Under the pieces are notes generated by a model. It saw only the letters and a program-made list of their open reading frames with translations. It was not told the origin of the DNA and made no database searches. This document shows positions 31,860 through 43,392 of a stretch of 64,000 nucleotides of DNA, one piece after another. This DNA comes from Pratylenchus scribneri (lineage: Eukaryota; Nematoda; Chromadorea; Rhabditida; Pratylenchidae). The translations under genes were made by a program, and so were the position numbers. Location: positions 737,501-801,500 of the forward strand of contig JAQSEB010000005.1 of NCBI GenBank assembly GCA_030063045.1. Reading direction: 5' to 3'. The first letter of the stretch is position 1. Every line of letters starts with the position of its first letter.

Positions 31860-32975
31860 TTTTCTAGTTGCACATTTATTTTTTTCTAGTTGCTAATATT
31901 TAGATATTTTTTTCTAGTTGCTAATTTATTTTTTTCTAGTAGCAAGTGGGATTTTTTGTCTTTCACGTTGTAAATAATAGAAAATGGTTTGTAATATGGA
32001 AATTTGGATAAAATGGGATTAATAAAGGTAAAAATGGGCCAAAAGGGGTGCGAGGGATTAAGCCGGATATATGGGGATTAAGGAGGATATGGTCGGATTA
32101 AGGGGGATTAATGTCTGAAATAGATTGGGAATGACCCGGAGGGACATTTGAAGGTCGGGGAAGTGTCTGAGAGTGCGCGGGATATAGCCGGATATAGGGG
32201 TATTAAGGTGGATAAAGGGGGATTAAGCCACGAAATGGCCCGGAAGGCCATTGGAAGGTCAGGAAAGTGTAACAGAGGCCCGGAAACTGCGCGGGATTAA
32301 GACGGATATAGGGGGATATACGTGGATTAAGAGGGATTAAGCCGGATTAAGCTTAGTTAGGGGCTAGGGATTAGGGTTATGGTTAGGGGCGGCATGGGAT
32401 CTAGGGGCTTGGGGTTTAGGGGTACGGAGCACTCGGAATATAGCCGGATATATGGGGATTAAAATGGATATGAGAGAATAAATCGGATTAATCTTATTTA
32501 TGGGCTAGGGTTAGGGTTAGAGGTTCGGGGCATAGGAATCTCGCGAAGCCGGAAGCAAAACATCCCAAACCGGGCTCGCGCCCATCGATACCAGGCCTTA
32601 ATCCGGCTTAATCCTCCAAAATCCACCTTAATCCCCCCTTTATCCGGCTTAATCCCACGCACTCACCGTGTCTTTGTTACATTTCCCAGACCTTATACTG
32701 GCCATCCAGACAATTTCCCATCAATTTCGGGGCTTAATCCCTCTATATCCTCCTTAATCCCCATATATCCGGCTTAATCCCTCGCACCCCTTTTGGCCCA
32801 TTTTTACCTTTATTAATCCCATTTTATCCAAATTTCCATATTACAAACCATTTTCTATTATTTACAACGTGAAAGACAAAAAATCCCACTTGCTACTAGA
32901 AAAAAATAAATTAGCAACTAGAAAAAAATATCTAAATATTAGCAACTAGAAAAAAATAAATGTGCAACTAGAAAA
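31860..32975. mobile_element. Complete foldback element with 231-bp inverted ends
   Basis: Arms 31860-32090 and 32745-32975 are close to perfect reverse complements. They begin TTTTCTAGTTGCAC and carry three or four spaced copies of TTTTTTCTAGTTGC. The inner body (32091-32744) is made of degenerate GGATTAAG and CCGGATATA repeats on the left and their complement on the right, so most of the element can fold back. No coding region and no certain target duplication. Confidence 0.85.
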
Positions 32976-33522
32976 AAATGGGATCCAAAAATATTAAAAA
33001 AGATCACTTTTATTTATCTATTTTTGCCCTTTTTGTACCTATTTTTCACTTTTTCGTACCTATTTAAATACCTATTTGGCAATTTTTACCGACCTCGAAA
33101 ACCCCTAAAAAATTCAATTTTGGGTAATTTGTTTTCAAAAAAGGTGGGGTCTATAGTCAACTATTACCATGAAATGGAATGAAATGTGACTTTTGTGATT
33201 TTAAATTCGATTTCCTCTATCTAATTTCCCTCATTAATTTATTGGGTAAATTTAATAAAAATGATGAATTCAATACAAATGGATGAGTGGATGGTTGAAA
33301 AAAGAATGAAATGAATCAGCTTTGGCGGAAATGTACAAAATTTTTGATGATGAACAAGTGTTAAACGGTAATGGAAGAGAGCGGATTTTTAGATTTTAAG
33401 AAAAAAAATTTATATTTTGGGAATTTATTTCATGTTTTGAAGTAATTTTTGATTTATATTGACTATTTTGGAATCTTATTTACTTATTTTGCTAAATTTC
33501 ACAAAAAGCTAAAAAGACATTT
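32976..33522. other. No gene recognised
   Basis: AT-rich spacer between the foldback element and the LTR retrotransposon. It contains TTTTTACCTATTT-type simple motifs. No coding signal. Confidence 0.5.
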
Positions 33523-33933
33523 TGTGAGGCATTACTGCCTTAGTCATTTCCCAATTTAGCCTAATCCATAAAATCATCCAAAGTCCACAGCTCTTCTCTT
33601 CAATCTATTCCCATTCATTCTCATCCACTTAATCACATTCCCCCAAGAAATGTTCCCAGCCATTATCCATCAATCCATTTCCCCTTTCACCTTATTCTCG
33701 CCCCGCCTTATTTGTCCCATATTTAACATTGATGATTTCACCATTTTATCGGAGTTGGAGGATGGAACAATAAACGGATGAATCTCTTCTTCTGGCCACG
33801 GGAAGGGGAAAATCAACAACTTCATCGACCGAGAGTCTTTATCCAAGTCCCAATTCCCCCAATCATCCCAGCACCCTTCCACTCCCAAAATGAGGGGCCT
33901 CAGCACTCGCTGAGGGCGCCCGACCCTCATTAC
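33523..33933 (+). repeat. 5' LTR of the gag-only element
   Basis: Starts TGTGAGGCATTACTGCC and ends CGCCCGACCCTCATTAC. Nearly identical to the right LTR except for a 13-bp GGGAAGGGGAAAA duplication in the latter. Confidence 0.85.
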
Positions 33934-34085
33934 TGGTAGCACCGAATGGTTTGGCCAAATGGCCACTTTCCATCAAACCTCAGGTGCACACTCTCATTAC
34001 TGGTAGCACCGAATGGTTTGGCCAAATGGCCACTTTCCATCAAACCTCAGGTGCACACTCTCATTACTGGTAGCACCGAATGGGG
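33934..34085 (+). promoter_or_regulatory. Triplicated primer-binding region
   Basis: TGGTAGCACCGAATGG, starting with the TGG that pairs to a tRNA CCA end, directly follows the LTR at 33934. It recurs at 34001 and 34068 in a 67-bp tandem unit. Each copy is preceded by CTCATTAC, the last bases of the LTR. A tRNA ending GGTGCTACCA would prime; I cannot name it. Confidence 0.65.
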
Positions 34086-34089
34086 TTTT

Positions 34090-36122
34090 GCTAAAAGCAA
34101 AACCGTAAATTCGTTCCATCGCGCCTTTCCTTTCCATTTCGGGCTTTTCACTGTACATTTTTGCACCTTTTCTTTTGCCTTTTATTTTTGCTCACCCACA
34201 AGTCCCTTTCGCGCCCTTTCATTGCCCCATTTTCAATACGCGCTTTTCATCGTGCCCTTTTCAAATTGCGCCCACACATTCGCGCCTTTTTTATATTTCG
34301 CCCATACATTTTTGCGCCCTTTTATTGCGCCTCACATATTTTGCGCCTTATTCACACTGCGCCCATATATTTGCGCCATTTCACATTTTTGCGCCCAACA
34401 TTTGGCTGGCCAGCCCATTCCTTTATCACATTCATTTGCGCACATCATTTCATTCACATGCAATTTTTGGCGCATTCATTCATTTATTCTGCATGCATTC
34501 TCACTTGGCGCATTCACTCATTCGCATGCAAATTCTCTGGCGCATTTTCTAGCATGCACACATTCTTTTGGCGCAAATTTTTAGCATGCTCATTTCTTGG
34601 CGCACTTATTCACTTCAAGCATGCATTCTTCGGGCAGTTTCTTCATTGGGCATTCAATCATAAATTCAGGGCAACAAACATCAATCAGGGCAACATTCAA
34701 CCATCAATTCAGGGCAAAATCGACCAATAAAGGGCGAAAACAATAAAAATGAATTAATTTGGCTTTCCAAATTAAATTCAAATGGGCAAATGCACAAAAT
34801 TAAACCAACTTTCTCATTTATAACAAACAAAATGGTCAAATTCATAAAAAATGAATTAATTTGGCTTCCCAAATTATTCTTATGAGCCATTTTACTCAAA
34901 TCTTCAAACACAACTCAAAAAAAAATTTTGTTGAAAGCAAAATAATCTTTCAAAATAAATCGCATTGCGCAATTAGTCACAAACTAAATTTATTCTCTGA
35001 AATAACTTTCAGGCACTCATTTTCAACCGATCAAATGCGACCTTCCTTCTTTTTTTGGCCGTATTCGCGCAATAAATTTACACAATAAAAGGCATCGCAT
35101 TTCCAAAATATTTTTCATCAAATCAAAAATTAACCTTTTTCTCAAAAAGGCTTAACTTTCACCCAACTTTCTGCAGCCTATTCTAATTTCATTATATCCA
35201 AATAGCAAATTGGCGAAAATTTTGGCTACCGTAATCCATTCAAATTTCCCTTCCCACGACATTCATTTTTTCATTCCCATCCTAAAGGGAAAAGTCCAAA
35301 TTACACTCATCAATCAAGCGTTTGCCTTTTCTGTAAAACGAAGCTTTCCCATTGCTGATTCCGCGATAGCAATTCGTAGTCCAATCATATTCCAAGCAAT
35401 TCCCGACTCTTTCCCAGGAAGCGTTAAAACATTTCCGACTTTTAATGCATTTCAATTACAATTTAAATATTTTCCCATCACTTCGGTGGAACAATTCATA
35501 AACATTTCCGCCATTCAACCATTCTGGGAATAAGGAAAATCTTGACTGACAATCGGAAGTCAATCAACGCGAAGAATCATTCATTTTCCAACATTTTTCT
35601 CATAAACATTCAACCATTTAGACTTTGTGATTAAAATGACATTCATTTTCGATTTTGCATTTTCAATCATATTTTCCACGCAATTAACTTACATTTTTCA
35701 GCCAAAACTAACAAATTTGAATTCAACAACAATCCAAAAAGCCGAATCATCAAAGCATATCGAGGAACAGGTTCAAAACAAAATCCCTAAAGGAATTTTC
35801 AATACAAAATTTAAATGATTTTGAACCAAATGCCAAAAACATTTCGCAAATTCCACAATCCACATTAACATTTCGATTTTGCAGAGATAGAAAAGCAGCA
35901 CACGGATTTGATCAGTGGTCGGCAATCAGAACCGGGCTGGCATTTGGAGGACCAAAGACGGCTATTTGGTGACACTGCTGATCGCCTTTGTTCCATTGTG
36001 CAGCTTTTTGTGGACATCAAAGGGAGAGGCTGGTTTACTCATAAATTCCCCAAAAAATTCATACCAAACTGAAGTTTGACCGAGTCAAATAAACAGTCAA
36101 TTTTAACCCAAAATTTTTTAAA
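34090..36122 (+). other. Long non-coding leader of the gag-only element
   Basis: 34100-34400 has CGCC/GCGCC motifs every 15-30 bp in a T-rich background. 34430-34630 alternates GGCGCA and GCATGC motifs. The rest is AT-rich. Open frames of up to 212 codons here follow from the motif periodicity and have no family resemblance. Confidence 0.6.
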
Positions 36123-37070
36123 ATGAATTCGATAACAGCACTAACCCCATTCTCAATCAATTCAAACCAGACATTCTCTTCATGGGCAGGAAAATTCAAC
36201 GACTTCGTACAAGCTTTCGGCAGCAAATGGACGGAAGCAGAGAAAATTGGCAGATTGAAACTCTACCTAGAAGGCACTGCGCGAAACCATCTTGAGGAGC
36301 TGGAACCGGACAAAAAGAACACACTTCAAAACGCAATGACAAATTTGGCAAAAATCATCGATTCTCCATTCAAAAGGGACGCTGCAAGGACAGTACTGTC
36401 GGCTTGCAAGCAACAACCAGACGAAACAATCACCCAGTTTCTCGACAGACTGATCCCTTTGGCCGAAGCAGCTTACTCCATGCACAACTCAAAAGACAGA
36501 AAGGAGCGATTGTGCGAAACGTTTTTGGACCGGATGAACCCGGAAATATCGTTTTTGGTGAAATTGTCTGGATCCCATAGGGATTTTGAAACAGCACGCA
36601 ACAAAGCGATCGAAGTGGAAACCATGCTTGCCCTCAAACAAAAGGACCGACAACTTTGGGCACTGAATGACAATAATCAAAGCAATGACTTCCAGCAACA
36701 GCAAAACAATTCGCAAAATGAATTCGATCCTTTCCTTTCCAACAATCAAACCCAATACAATTCCGATTGGCCAAGCTCCAATCGAAACGCTTTTTCTCAA
36801 AATTTTCAAACAAATATTTCAAACCAAAATTCACCACAGGAATTCAACGATGAGGATTTTTGCACACACTGCGGCCGAGGATCATTCAACAATTCCAGCA
36901 TTGGAGAAAACTCCGGACAAAGCAATGACAACCAAATTTGGCAAAATCAGGAATGCGATTTTGACGTTCAAAATGGCCATTCATTAAGCCCAAAGGACAT
37001 GCAGAATATTGCTGACTTGGTTGCTCAGCAAATCAAATCAGATTGGCGGATCTCTCACAATCGTAAATGA
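36123..37070 (+). CDS. Gag-like capsid protein of the LTR element
   Basis: 315 aa starting MNSITALTPFSIN. The first 190 residues resemble a Ty3/gypsy-type retrotransposon gag: FSSWAGKFNDFVQAFG, RLKLYLEGTARNHL, then DETITQFLDRLIPLAEAA, LCETFLDRMNPE and a long helical stretch. This domain forms the capsid that packages the element's RNA. The second half is Gln/Asn-rich and of low complexity, with one CTHC pair but no complete CCHC knuckle. The frame is intact and it is the only gene of the element. No protease or polymerase frame follows in 37071-37907. The start is the first ATG, in an AAAATG context. Confidence 0.75.
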   Translation: MNSITALTPFSINSNQTFSSWAGKFNDFVQAFGSKWTEAEKIGRLKLYLEGTARNHLEELEPDKKNTLQNAMTNLAKIIDSPFKRDAARTVLSACKQQPDETITQFLDRLIPLAEAAYSMHNSKDRKERLCETFLDRMNPEISFLVKLSGSHRDFETARNKAIEVETMLALKQKDRQLWALNDNNQSNDFQQQQNNSQNEFDPFLSNNQTQYNSDWPSSNRNAFSQNFQTNISNQNSPQEFNDEDFCTHCGRGSFNNSSIGENSGQSNDNQIWQNQECDFDVQNGHSLSPKDMQNIADLVAQQIKSDWRISHNRK

Positions 37071-37907
37071 TGCATATCAATGGCAATTCAATGGCACTCA
37101 ACTCAACATTTTGCGTTTCTCCAACCGCCGTTAGGTGGCTCCATTTCAAAATTTGATTTTTTTTCAGCGGATCATCCTCATTTCTGCCTGCACCAAATTT
37201 CCTGCATCACCGCGAGTTTAACCGTTTTTTAAAACCCATCCTTTTAACGAATATTAATTTTCTCAATTTCAAGCATCAATGGTGAGACAAAATCAATGGG
37301 TGGATGTCAGCAAACAATGCGCCAATGTGCTCAAAAGAAATGATCAAATGATGGACAATGACACAAAAAACAATCAATTGACATTTCAATTGCATTTTAT
37401 TTGACTTTATTTTTCAAATTTTCCTCTCATTTGCAATTAATTTTCTCTGTTATTCACTATCAACCATTTTTATTCAAATTTGTTCATCACTTCAATCACA
37501 TCCTTTCACAAACAGCTAAGGACTTTTGGAAATTCATTTCAGACAATTAGAAATCAAAAACATTTCCTACTTATTTGAAAACGGTCCCAACACAAAATTA
37601 CTCTCAAAACTCAACAAATTTTTCGGCATTTTCTTTTCAATTGAGCCAAATATTTTGTTTCGGACAAGTACCCCCTAATCTTCCCTAGCGGACAGGAGGT
37701 AAACAGCAACAATCGCCAGAAGGCAAAATGCCAAGGCAAATTAATTTGGGGCCTTTACTACTGAGCCTGTCGGGGGAAGCCTAAGGTGCCTTCAAACTTC
37801 AAAATTCAATTCAATTTTGGCCCAAACTGTTCAAAACGATTAGGTAAAAAAAATCAACCCAAAAATAATTTTGTGACCGAGGGACCGGTCTTCGCGTCGG
37901 TGGGAGG
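37071..37907 (+). other. 3' non-coding part of the gag-only element
   Basis: Where pol would be expected, only AT-rich sequence with stops in all frames is seen. The last 60 bp hold GACCGAGGGACCGG and the purine run before the LTR. Confidence 0.6.
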
Positions 37908-38331
37908 TGTGAGGCATTACTGCCTTAGTCATTTCCCAATTTAGCCTAATCCATAAAATCATCCAAAGTCCACAGCTCTTCTCTTCAATCTATTCCCATT
38001 CATTCTCATCCACTTAATCACATTCCCCCAAGAAATGTTCCCAGCCATTATCCATCAATCCATTTCCCCTTTCACCTTATTCTCGCCCCGCCTTATTTGT
38101 CCCATATTTAACATTGATGATTTCACCATTTTATCGGAGTTGGAGGATGGAACAATAAACGGATGAATCTCTTCTTCTGGCCACGGGAAGGGGAAAAGGG
38201 AAGGGGAAAATCAACAACTTCATCGACCGAGAGTCTTTATCCAAGTCCCAATTCCCCCAATCATCCCAGCACCCTTCCACTCCCAAAATGAGGGGCCTCA
38301 GCACTCGCTGAGGGCGCCCGACCCTCATTAC
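37908..38331 (+). repeat. 3' LTR of the gag-only element
   Basis: Direct repeat of 33523-33933 with a 13-bp internal tandem duplication at about 38186-38198. Confidence 0.85.
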
Positions 38332-38339
38332 TATTTTTT

Positions 38340-38896
38340 AAGCCCTAAATACCAGCTTCTTATTCTTTTAAAAAGTTGGTTGTTTTTTAATGTCTTCCTC
38401 TTTCCAATTTGCTGATTGGGAGTCACTTATTTTGGCAAAAAGTAAATATATACTTATTTCGGAAAGAAAAATACTGAAATGGGCAAAAAATGTATTTATT
38501 TTGGCAAAAACATTAAAAAAATAGGCAAATTGTCGGCTTCGTCCAAGCCAACGTTTTTTCGTCCCACGCATGGAAAAATGGGAAAGAAATGATGAAGTGA
38601 AGAAAATGTCAAAAGTGATGAAATGAGGAATAATTGAGGGAATTTGGTGGAAAAAGGATGATGGAAAATATCAAACATGATGCAATTTTGCCGTATATAA
38701 GCCCTTTGATTTCCCCCAAAGAGATTCACATTTGTTCATTGTCTTTTATTCATTTTAAACTCTTCAAAGACTTCACATTTTGGATTTCCCAGTGGAATAA
38801 ACCGATTTTGTTATTGAGTGTCTCCTTCCTAAGTTCCTATTCCCTGCGTTTTCCCAAGTCTCTTTCCGAGCTATTTCGACACAAATATTTTATTTT
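38340..38896 (+). promoter_or_regulatory. LTR-like or promoter-like region left of the satellite
   Basis: TATATAA at 38694-38700 and AATAAA at 38796-38801 are spaced as in the U3-R region of an LTR, followed by a T-rich tail that runs into the satellite at 38897. No partner repeat was found in the window, so this could be a solo LTR remnant or a cellular promoter. No coding signal. Confidence 0.3.
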
Positions 38897-39824
38897 GGTA
38901 TTCTGTATACGTCATCTCATATTCTGTATACGTCATCTCGTATTATGTATACGTCATGTGCTCTTGTAATCGTATTTTTTTCTTTATAGGTTATTGCTCT
39001 TGGAATCAATTTCTGTATACGTCATCTCATATTCTGTATACGTCATCTCGTATAATGTATACGTCATGTGCTCTTGTAATAGTATTTTTTTCTGTATACG
39101 TTATTGCTCTTGGAATCAATTTCTGTACACGTCATCTAGTATTTCTGTATACGTCATCTCATATTCTGTATACATCATCTCGTATAATGTATACGTCATT
39201 GCTCATGGAATCGTATTTTTTCTTTATAGGTTATTGCTCTTGGAATCAATTTCTGTATACGTCATCTCATATTCTGTATACGTCATCTCGTATAATGTAT
39301 ACGTCATGTGCTCTTGTAATAGTATTTTTTTCTGTATACGTTATTGCTCTTGGAATCAATTTCTGTACACGTCATCTAGTATTTCTGTATACGTCATCTC
39401 GTATTATGTATACGTCATGTGCTCTTGTAATCGTATTTTTTTCTGTATACGTTATTGCTCTTGGAATCAATTTCTGTACACGTCATCTAGTATTTCTGTA
39501 TACGTCATCTCATATTCTGTATACGTCATCTCGTATAATGTATACGTCATGTGCTCTTGTAATCGTATTTTTTTCTGTATACGTTATTGCTCTTGGAATC
39601 AATTTCTGTACACGTCATCTAGTATTTCTGTATACGTCATCTCATATTCTGTATACGTCATCTCGTATAATGTATACGTCATGTGCTCTTGTAATCGTAT
39701 TTTTTTCTGTATACGTTATTGCTCTTGGAATCAATTTCTGTACACGTCATCTAGTATTTCTGTATACGTCATCTCATATTCTGTATACGTCATCTCGTAT
39801 AATGTATACGTCATTGCTCATGGA
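38897..39824 (+). repeat. Satellite A, left segment
   Basis: Tandem units made of 21-bp modules (TGTATACGTCATCTCATATTC) and a longer block containing GTGCTCTTGTAATCG and TTGCTCTTGGAATCAATTTC. Ends in ATGGA at the Bel/Pao insertion and resumes at 43393. Confidence 0.95.
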
Positions 39825-40376
39825 TGTCGGTAGATGGGTCTTTAGGGAATGAATGAGTAAGGAAGGCAATTCCTAGACTCGTTTTTCCCCTTCTTTTCCA
39901 ACAAGAAAATTCGAATTAAATAAATTTATCACGAATAAAAATATTTAACGAATCAAAATAAATGGAAAAAGGACAGTTTAATTGGAGAAGGGATCGCAAG
40001 CTAACAATGGAGTAAAGCAGGGAATAGTCAAAGTGAAGGTGGGAATCAAGTGAAGTGAGAGTCAAGTGAAGTTGGGAGTCAAGTGAAGTGAGGAATTAGG
40101 CAAAATTCCTCGGTTTATATAGGGCCAGGAAATGGGCGTATTTTGGACAAAAACATTCCAAAAATGGGCGTGTTATTTGTGTCAATAAGCTTATTTGGAA
40201 AACATTCCAGAAAGAACAATGATTGATCACAAAAACACAAATAGAATGGAAAATATATGAGTCATCAATTGGGTCGAGAAATGAGGAAAATAAATTCCAA
40301 TCCAAGAAGGGAAGAAAAAATGAGGGAAACAAATTCTAAGTCCGGGAACGGAAAATAAGGATCGTTTTCCACGACA
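39825..40376 (-). repeat. 3' LTR of the Bel/Pao element
   Basis: Nearly identical to 42842-43392. A TATA box (TATATAAA on the minus strand, 40114-40121) is visible. Its first 76 bp (plus-strand left edge) also occur at 6912-6987. Confidence 0.9.
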
Positions 40377-40593
40377 GTCCCGGGCCAAAAGAAAAAATAG
40401 ACAATGTTAAATTTGTTCTCTTCATCGGCCTTCTTTCTCATATTCATCCATTAGGCCCAATTATGTTCATTCCATTCGGCATAGTTGTGTTAATTTCATT
40501 CTGCCATTTTTGTTCAAGTAGAACCATCATTTTGTGGCACCAATGTCCATTCATTTTCATTCAGCGTTCATTCTTTTTTCGGCCCAATGTGCA

Positions 40594-41386
40594 TCATATT
40601 GAAACAGAACTATCAGTCTCTTCCCCAATACTTTCCAATTGACGGAAAATTTTCTCAATTTTATCAACTGTTCTCTTCAACGAGAGTGGATTATCAAAGG
40701 CCGGAGCCAAACTAAACAATTCAGCATTCAATCCTTCAACCATAATATTTTTGTCACCATATCTTCTTTTCAAAATATCAACCGCAATTTTATAATTTTC
40801 ATTTGACAATATTAAATCTGAGATAGCATCCTTTGCTTCTCCTTTCAAACAACTCAACAAAAAATTCATTTTATCAACTTTGCTGAAGTTCTGTTTATCC
40901 ACCGAGCTTTCAAAACATTGCCAAAACGATATCCATTTGTGTGGATCTCCACTGAACTCTGGTAAATGCAATCTTGGCAATTGAACATTCAATTGCCTGT
41001 CTTCAATCAGTTCCCGATTTCTTCCTGCATCATTTTCATTACTTGTATTTAGAGCTTCTTGACCATCTGGTTCTAATTCATAAACATTATCAAGGACTTC
41101 TCGTCCTTTTTCAATCCATTCATAAAAATGCTTTCCATTAATTATCATAACTTGCTTGTTCATTTACTGCTCTTTCCTCAGACAATTCTCTCAAAAATTT
41201 CAACCACAACTCATTTTTAGCTTCAAGCATTTCGAGAATACTTTTCAATTTCTTTCCATGACTAATTACAATGGTTTTTTCTTCTACACTAATCTCTTCT
41301 TTCACCAAAATCAGTTCTGAAGCTGTAACATGTACTCTCAGCCTCTTCAAGGCTGGAGCTATCATTGACTTGTATGGACCAGACAT
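40594..41386 (-). pseudogene. Bel/Pao gag (DUF1759-like), frame interrupted
   Basis: Two overlapping minus-strand frames: 41386-41138 (MSGPYKSMIAPALKRLRVH, an N-terminal helical part) and 41163-40594. The second has the DUF1759 signature of Bel/Pao gag: LPRLHLPEFSGDPHKWISFW, then FESSVDKQN, then FLLSCLKGEAKDAI and AVDILKRRYGD. The frames differ by one base near 41140-41163, with no homopolymer or obvious slippery site. The protein ends soon after the DUF1759 part, without nucleocapsid, protease or reverse transcriptase. Most likely a defective non-autonomous copy; a true +1/-1 shift cannot be excluded. Confidence 0.8.
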
Positions 41387-41864
41387 TTTTGAACAGTATC
41401 AGTTTCAACAAAATTCGAACAATTTTAATTTCAATTAAGTTTCCGATTTTTCACTGGATTCACTTTAATAGAACAATTTTCCAATCTTTAATTTCAGTAC
41501 AATGCTTTTTCAATTAAAACAATTTATTTTTCCTTGATTTCAACAATTGAATCGACAAATTTAATTCCAATTATCAAGAGGACAATCTTCCTCAAACAAT
41601 TTTACAAATTTCTTGTTCAACAATACAATTTCAAAGATGGACAGTTTACTGTTCACTACTTAAACTTCCTTCAATTCGTTTTCTTTAACTTGATATCAAA
41701 CAATTTTATTTCCGATGAGGACAAGTTTAAACAAACTTCCTTCAAATTTTCCTTTTGAGTTTTGACAAATCAAATGATTTAACAAATGCTTTTCGGTGAT
41801 AAGGAAAGTAACTGCACTTCCTTTCACTTTGTTTACAATTCAAATAATTATTCTTTTTGATTAT

Positions 41865-42065
41865 AACTGATGAGGACAAACTTCTTAGAAAGTTTCCTTC
41901 AATTCAACTGATGAGGACAATTTCTCACAAAATTTCCTTCAATTCAACTGATGAGGACAATTTCTCACAAAATTTCCTTCAAATAAACTGATGAGGACAA
42001 TTTCTTACAAAATTTCCTTCAAATAAACTGATGAGGACAATTTCTCACAAAATTTCCTTCAACTT
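41865..42065 (-). repeat. 40-bp tandem repeat in the Bel/Pao leader
   Basis: Five copies with a 40-bp period (starts 41865, 41906, 41946, 41986, 42026) of AACTGATGAGGACAATTTC plus TTTCCTTCAA, in the 5' leader region of the minus-strand element. Confidence 0.9.
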
Positions 42066-42724
42066 TGTTTTTAACTTGAATTCCAAATCAAATAATTAAA
42101 CAAATTCTCTTTTGATCAATGAGGAAAATATTCCTTCAAGTTGGGTTTCCGCAATTTCAAGAAAAACTTTAACTTGAACAAGATTGAACAACTTCAATCT
42201 CCCAACTACAATTTCAATTCAACTTCACTTGAAGTTGAACAACAAAACAATGTTAACTGGATTTCAACTTTCCAATTCAATATTTTGAGGACAAGTTTCT
42301 TTACTGAACTTCCTCGAAGTTGGAGGCTTCAATAATTCAAATTAAACAATATTTAACTTGACCAAGGTTGAACAGTTTCAACCCCTCCCAACTTGAACCA
42401 TTTGACTTCACTTGACAATTTTCCCAAACAATTCAATTTCTCAACCTTTTTTCAACTTCCGATTCAATTACAATTCAACTTCGCTTGATAGTTGAATAAT
42501 GGAATAATATTTTTGTTTCCAACTTGATTTCAATTCCCAACTTTAATATCTGTTCAACTTCACTTGAAAGTTGAACGACAAAAACAATTTTTCAAATTGA
42601 CTTTGATTCCACTTCTCCACAATTCAATTTCCGAACAATTCTTTGCTTTTTCCAAAACAATTTCCGAATAGATCCTGTACTTTTTCCAATTCAATCCTTT
42701 ACTTTTTCCCAAACAATTTCAAGA

Positions 42725-42841
42725 TAGATTCGCGTTCGTAGCGGACCACTTGTCGGTATTCCGCAACCGAATTCAGAACAATTCTTTTACTTTTTCCAAA
42801 ACAAAATCCCAAGAGAGATTCGCAATTGTAGCGGCACCACT
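42725..42841 (-). promoter_or_regulatory. Primer-binding region of Bel/Pao, duplicated
   Basis: On the minus strand TGGTGCCGCTACAATTGCG follows the 5' LTR after two bases. About 90 bp further in, TGGTCCGCTACGAACGCG is again preceded by an LTR-end-like CCGACAAG. So the LTR end plus primer site is present twice, the inner copy diverged. Confidence 0.55.
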
Positions 42842-43392
42842 TGTCGGTAGATGGGTCTTTAGGGAATGAATGAGTAAGGAAGGCAATTCCTAGACTCGTT
42901 TTTCCCCTTCTTTTCCAACAAGAAAATTCGAATTAAATAAATTTATCACGAATAAAAATATTTAACGAATCAAAATAAATGGAAAAGGACAGTTTAATTG
43001 GAGAAGGGATCGCAAGCTAACAATGGAGTAAAGCAGGGAATAGTCAAAGTGAAGGTGGGAATCAAGTGAAGTGAGAGTCAAGTGAAGTTGGGAGTCAAGT
43101 GAAGTGAGGAATTAGGCAAAATTCCTCGGTTTATATAGGGCCAGGAAATGGGCGTATTTTGGACAAAAACATTCCAAAAATGGGCGTGTTATTTGTGTCA
43201 ATAAGCTTATTTGGAAAACATTCCAGAAAGAACAATGATTGATCACAAAAACACAAATAGAATGGAAAATATATGAGTCATCAATTGGGTCGAGAAATGA
43301 GGAAAATAAATTCCAATCCAAGAAGGGAAGAAAAAATGAGGGAAACAAATTCTAAGTCCGGGAACGGAAAATAAGGATCGTTTTCCACGACA
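42842..43392 (-). repeat. 5' LTR of the Bel/Pao element
   Basis: Direct repeat of 39825-40376, adjoining the primer-binding region and the right-hand satellite. Confidence 0.9.

Larger units (their letters stand above)
24307..32798 (+). repeat. Segmental duplication, copy B (fuller copy)
   Basis: Direct repeat of 1-6828 and the longer version: it retains 24911-26569, missing in copy A, and continues past 32798 into the complete right end of the foldback element. Confidence 0.95.
33523..38332 (+). mobile_element. Gag-only LTR retrotransposon
   Basis: Two direct LTRs (33523-33933 and 37908-38331) bound a 3974-bp interior with a primer-binding site and one gag gene but no protease, reverse transcriptase or integrase. 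The short flank ATTT at 33519-33522 recurs at 38333-38336, an imperfect target duplication. GGTGGGAGG just before the right LTR could be the polypurine tract. The near-identical LTRs imply a young insertion. It must have been mobilised by enzymes of another element. Confidence 0.85.
39825..43392 (-). mobile_element. Bel/Pao LTR retrotransposon, minus strand, gag only
   Basis: LTRs at 39825-40376 and 42842-43392 (about 551 bp). On the minus strand each starts TGTCGTGGAAAACG and ends CATCTACCGACA, a canonical TG...CA. A perfect 5-bp target duplication ATGGA flanks the element (39820-39824, 43393-43397), and joining the flanks restores a satellite unit. The interior carries only a gag region; pol is absent. 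Confidence 0.9.

Noticed and set aside
33946..34730. Open frames of 189 and 212 codons after the 5' LTR
   Set aside because: Created by the periodic GCGCC leader and the 67-bp repeat; they overlap in different frames and resemble no gag or pol domain.
41865..42065. CTGATGAG in each 40-bp repeat, as in a hammerhead ribozyme core
   Set aside because: The required GAAA strand and pairing stems are absent downstream in every unit.
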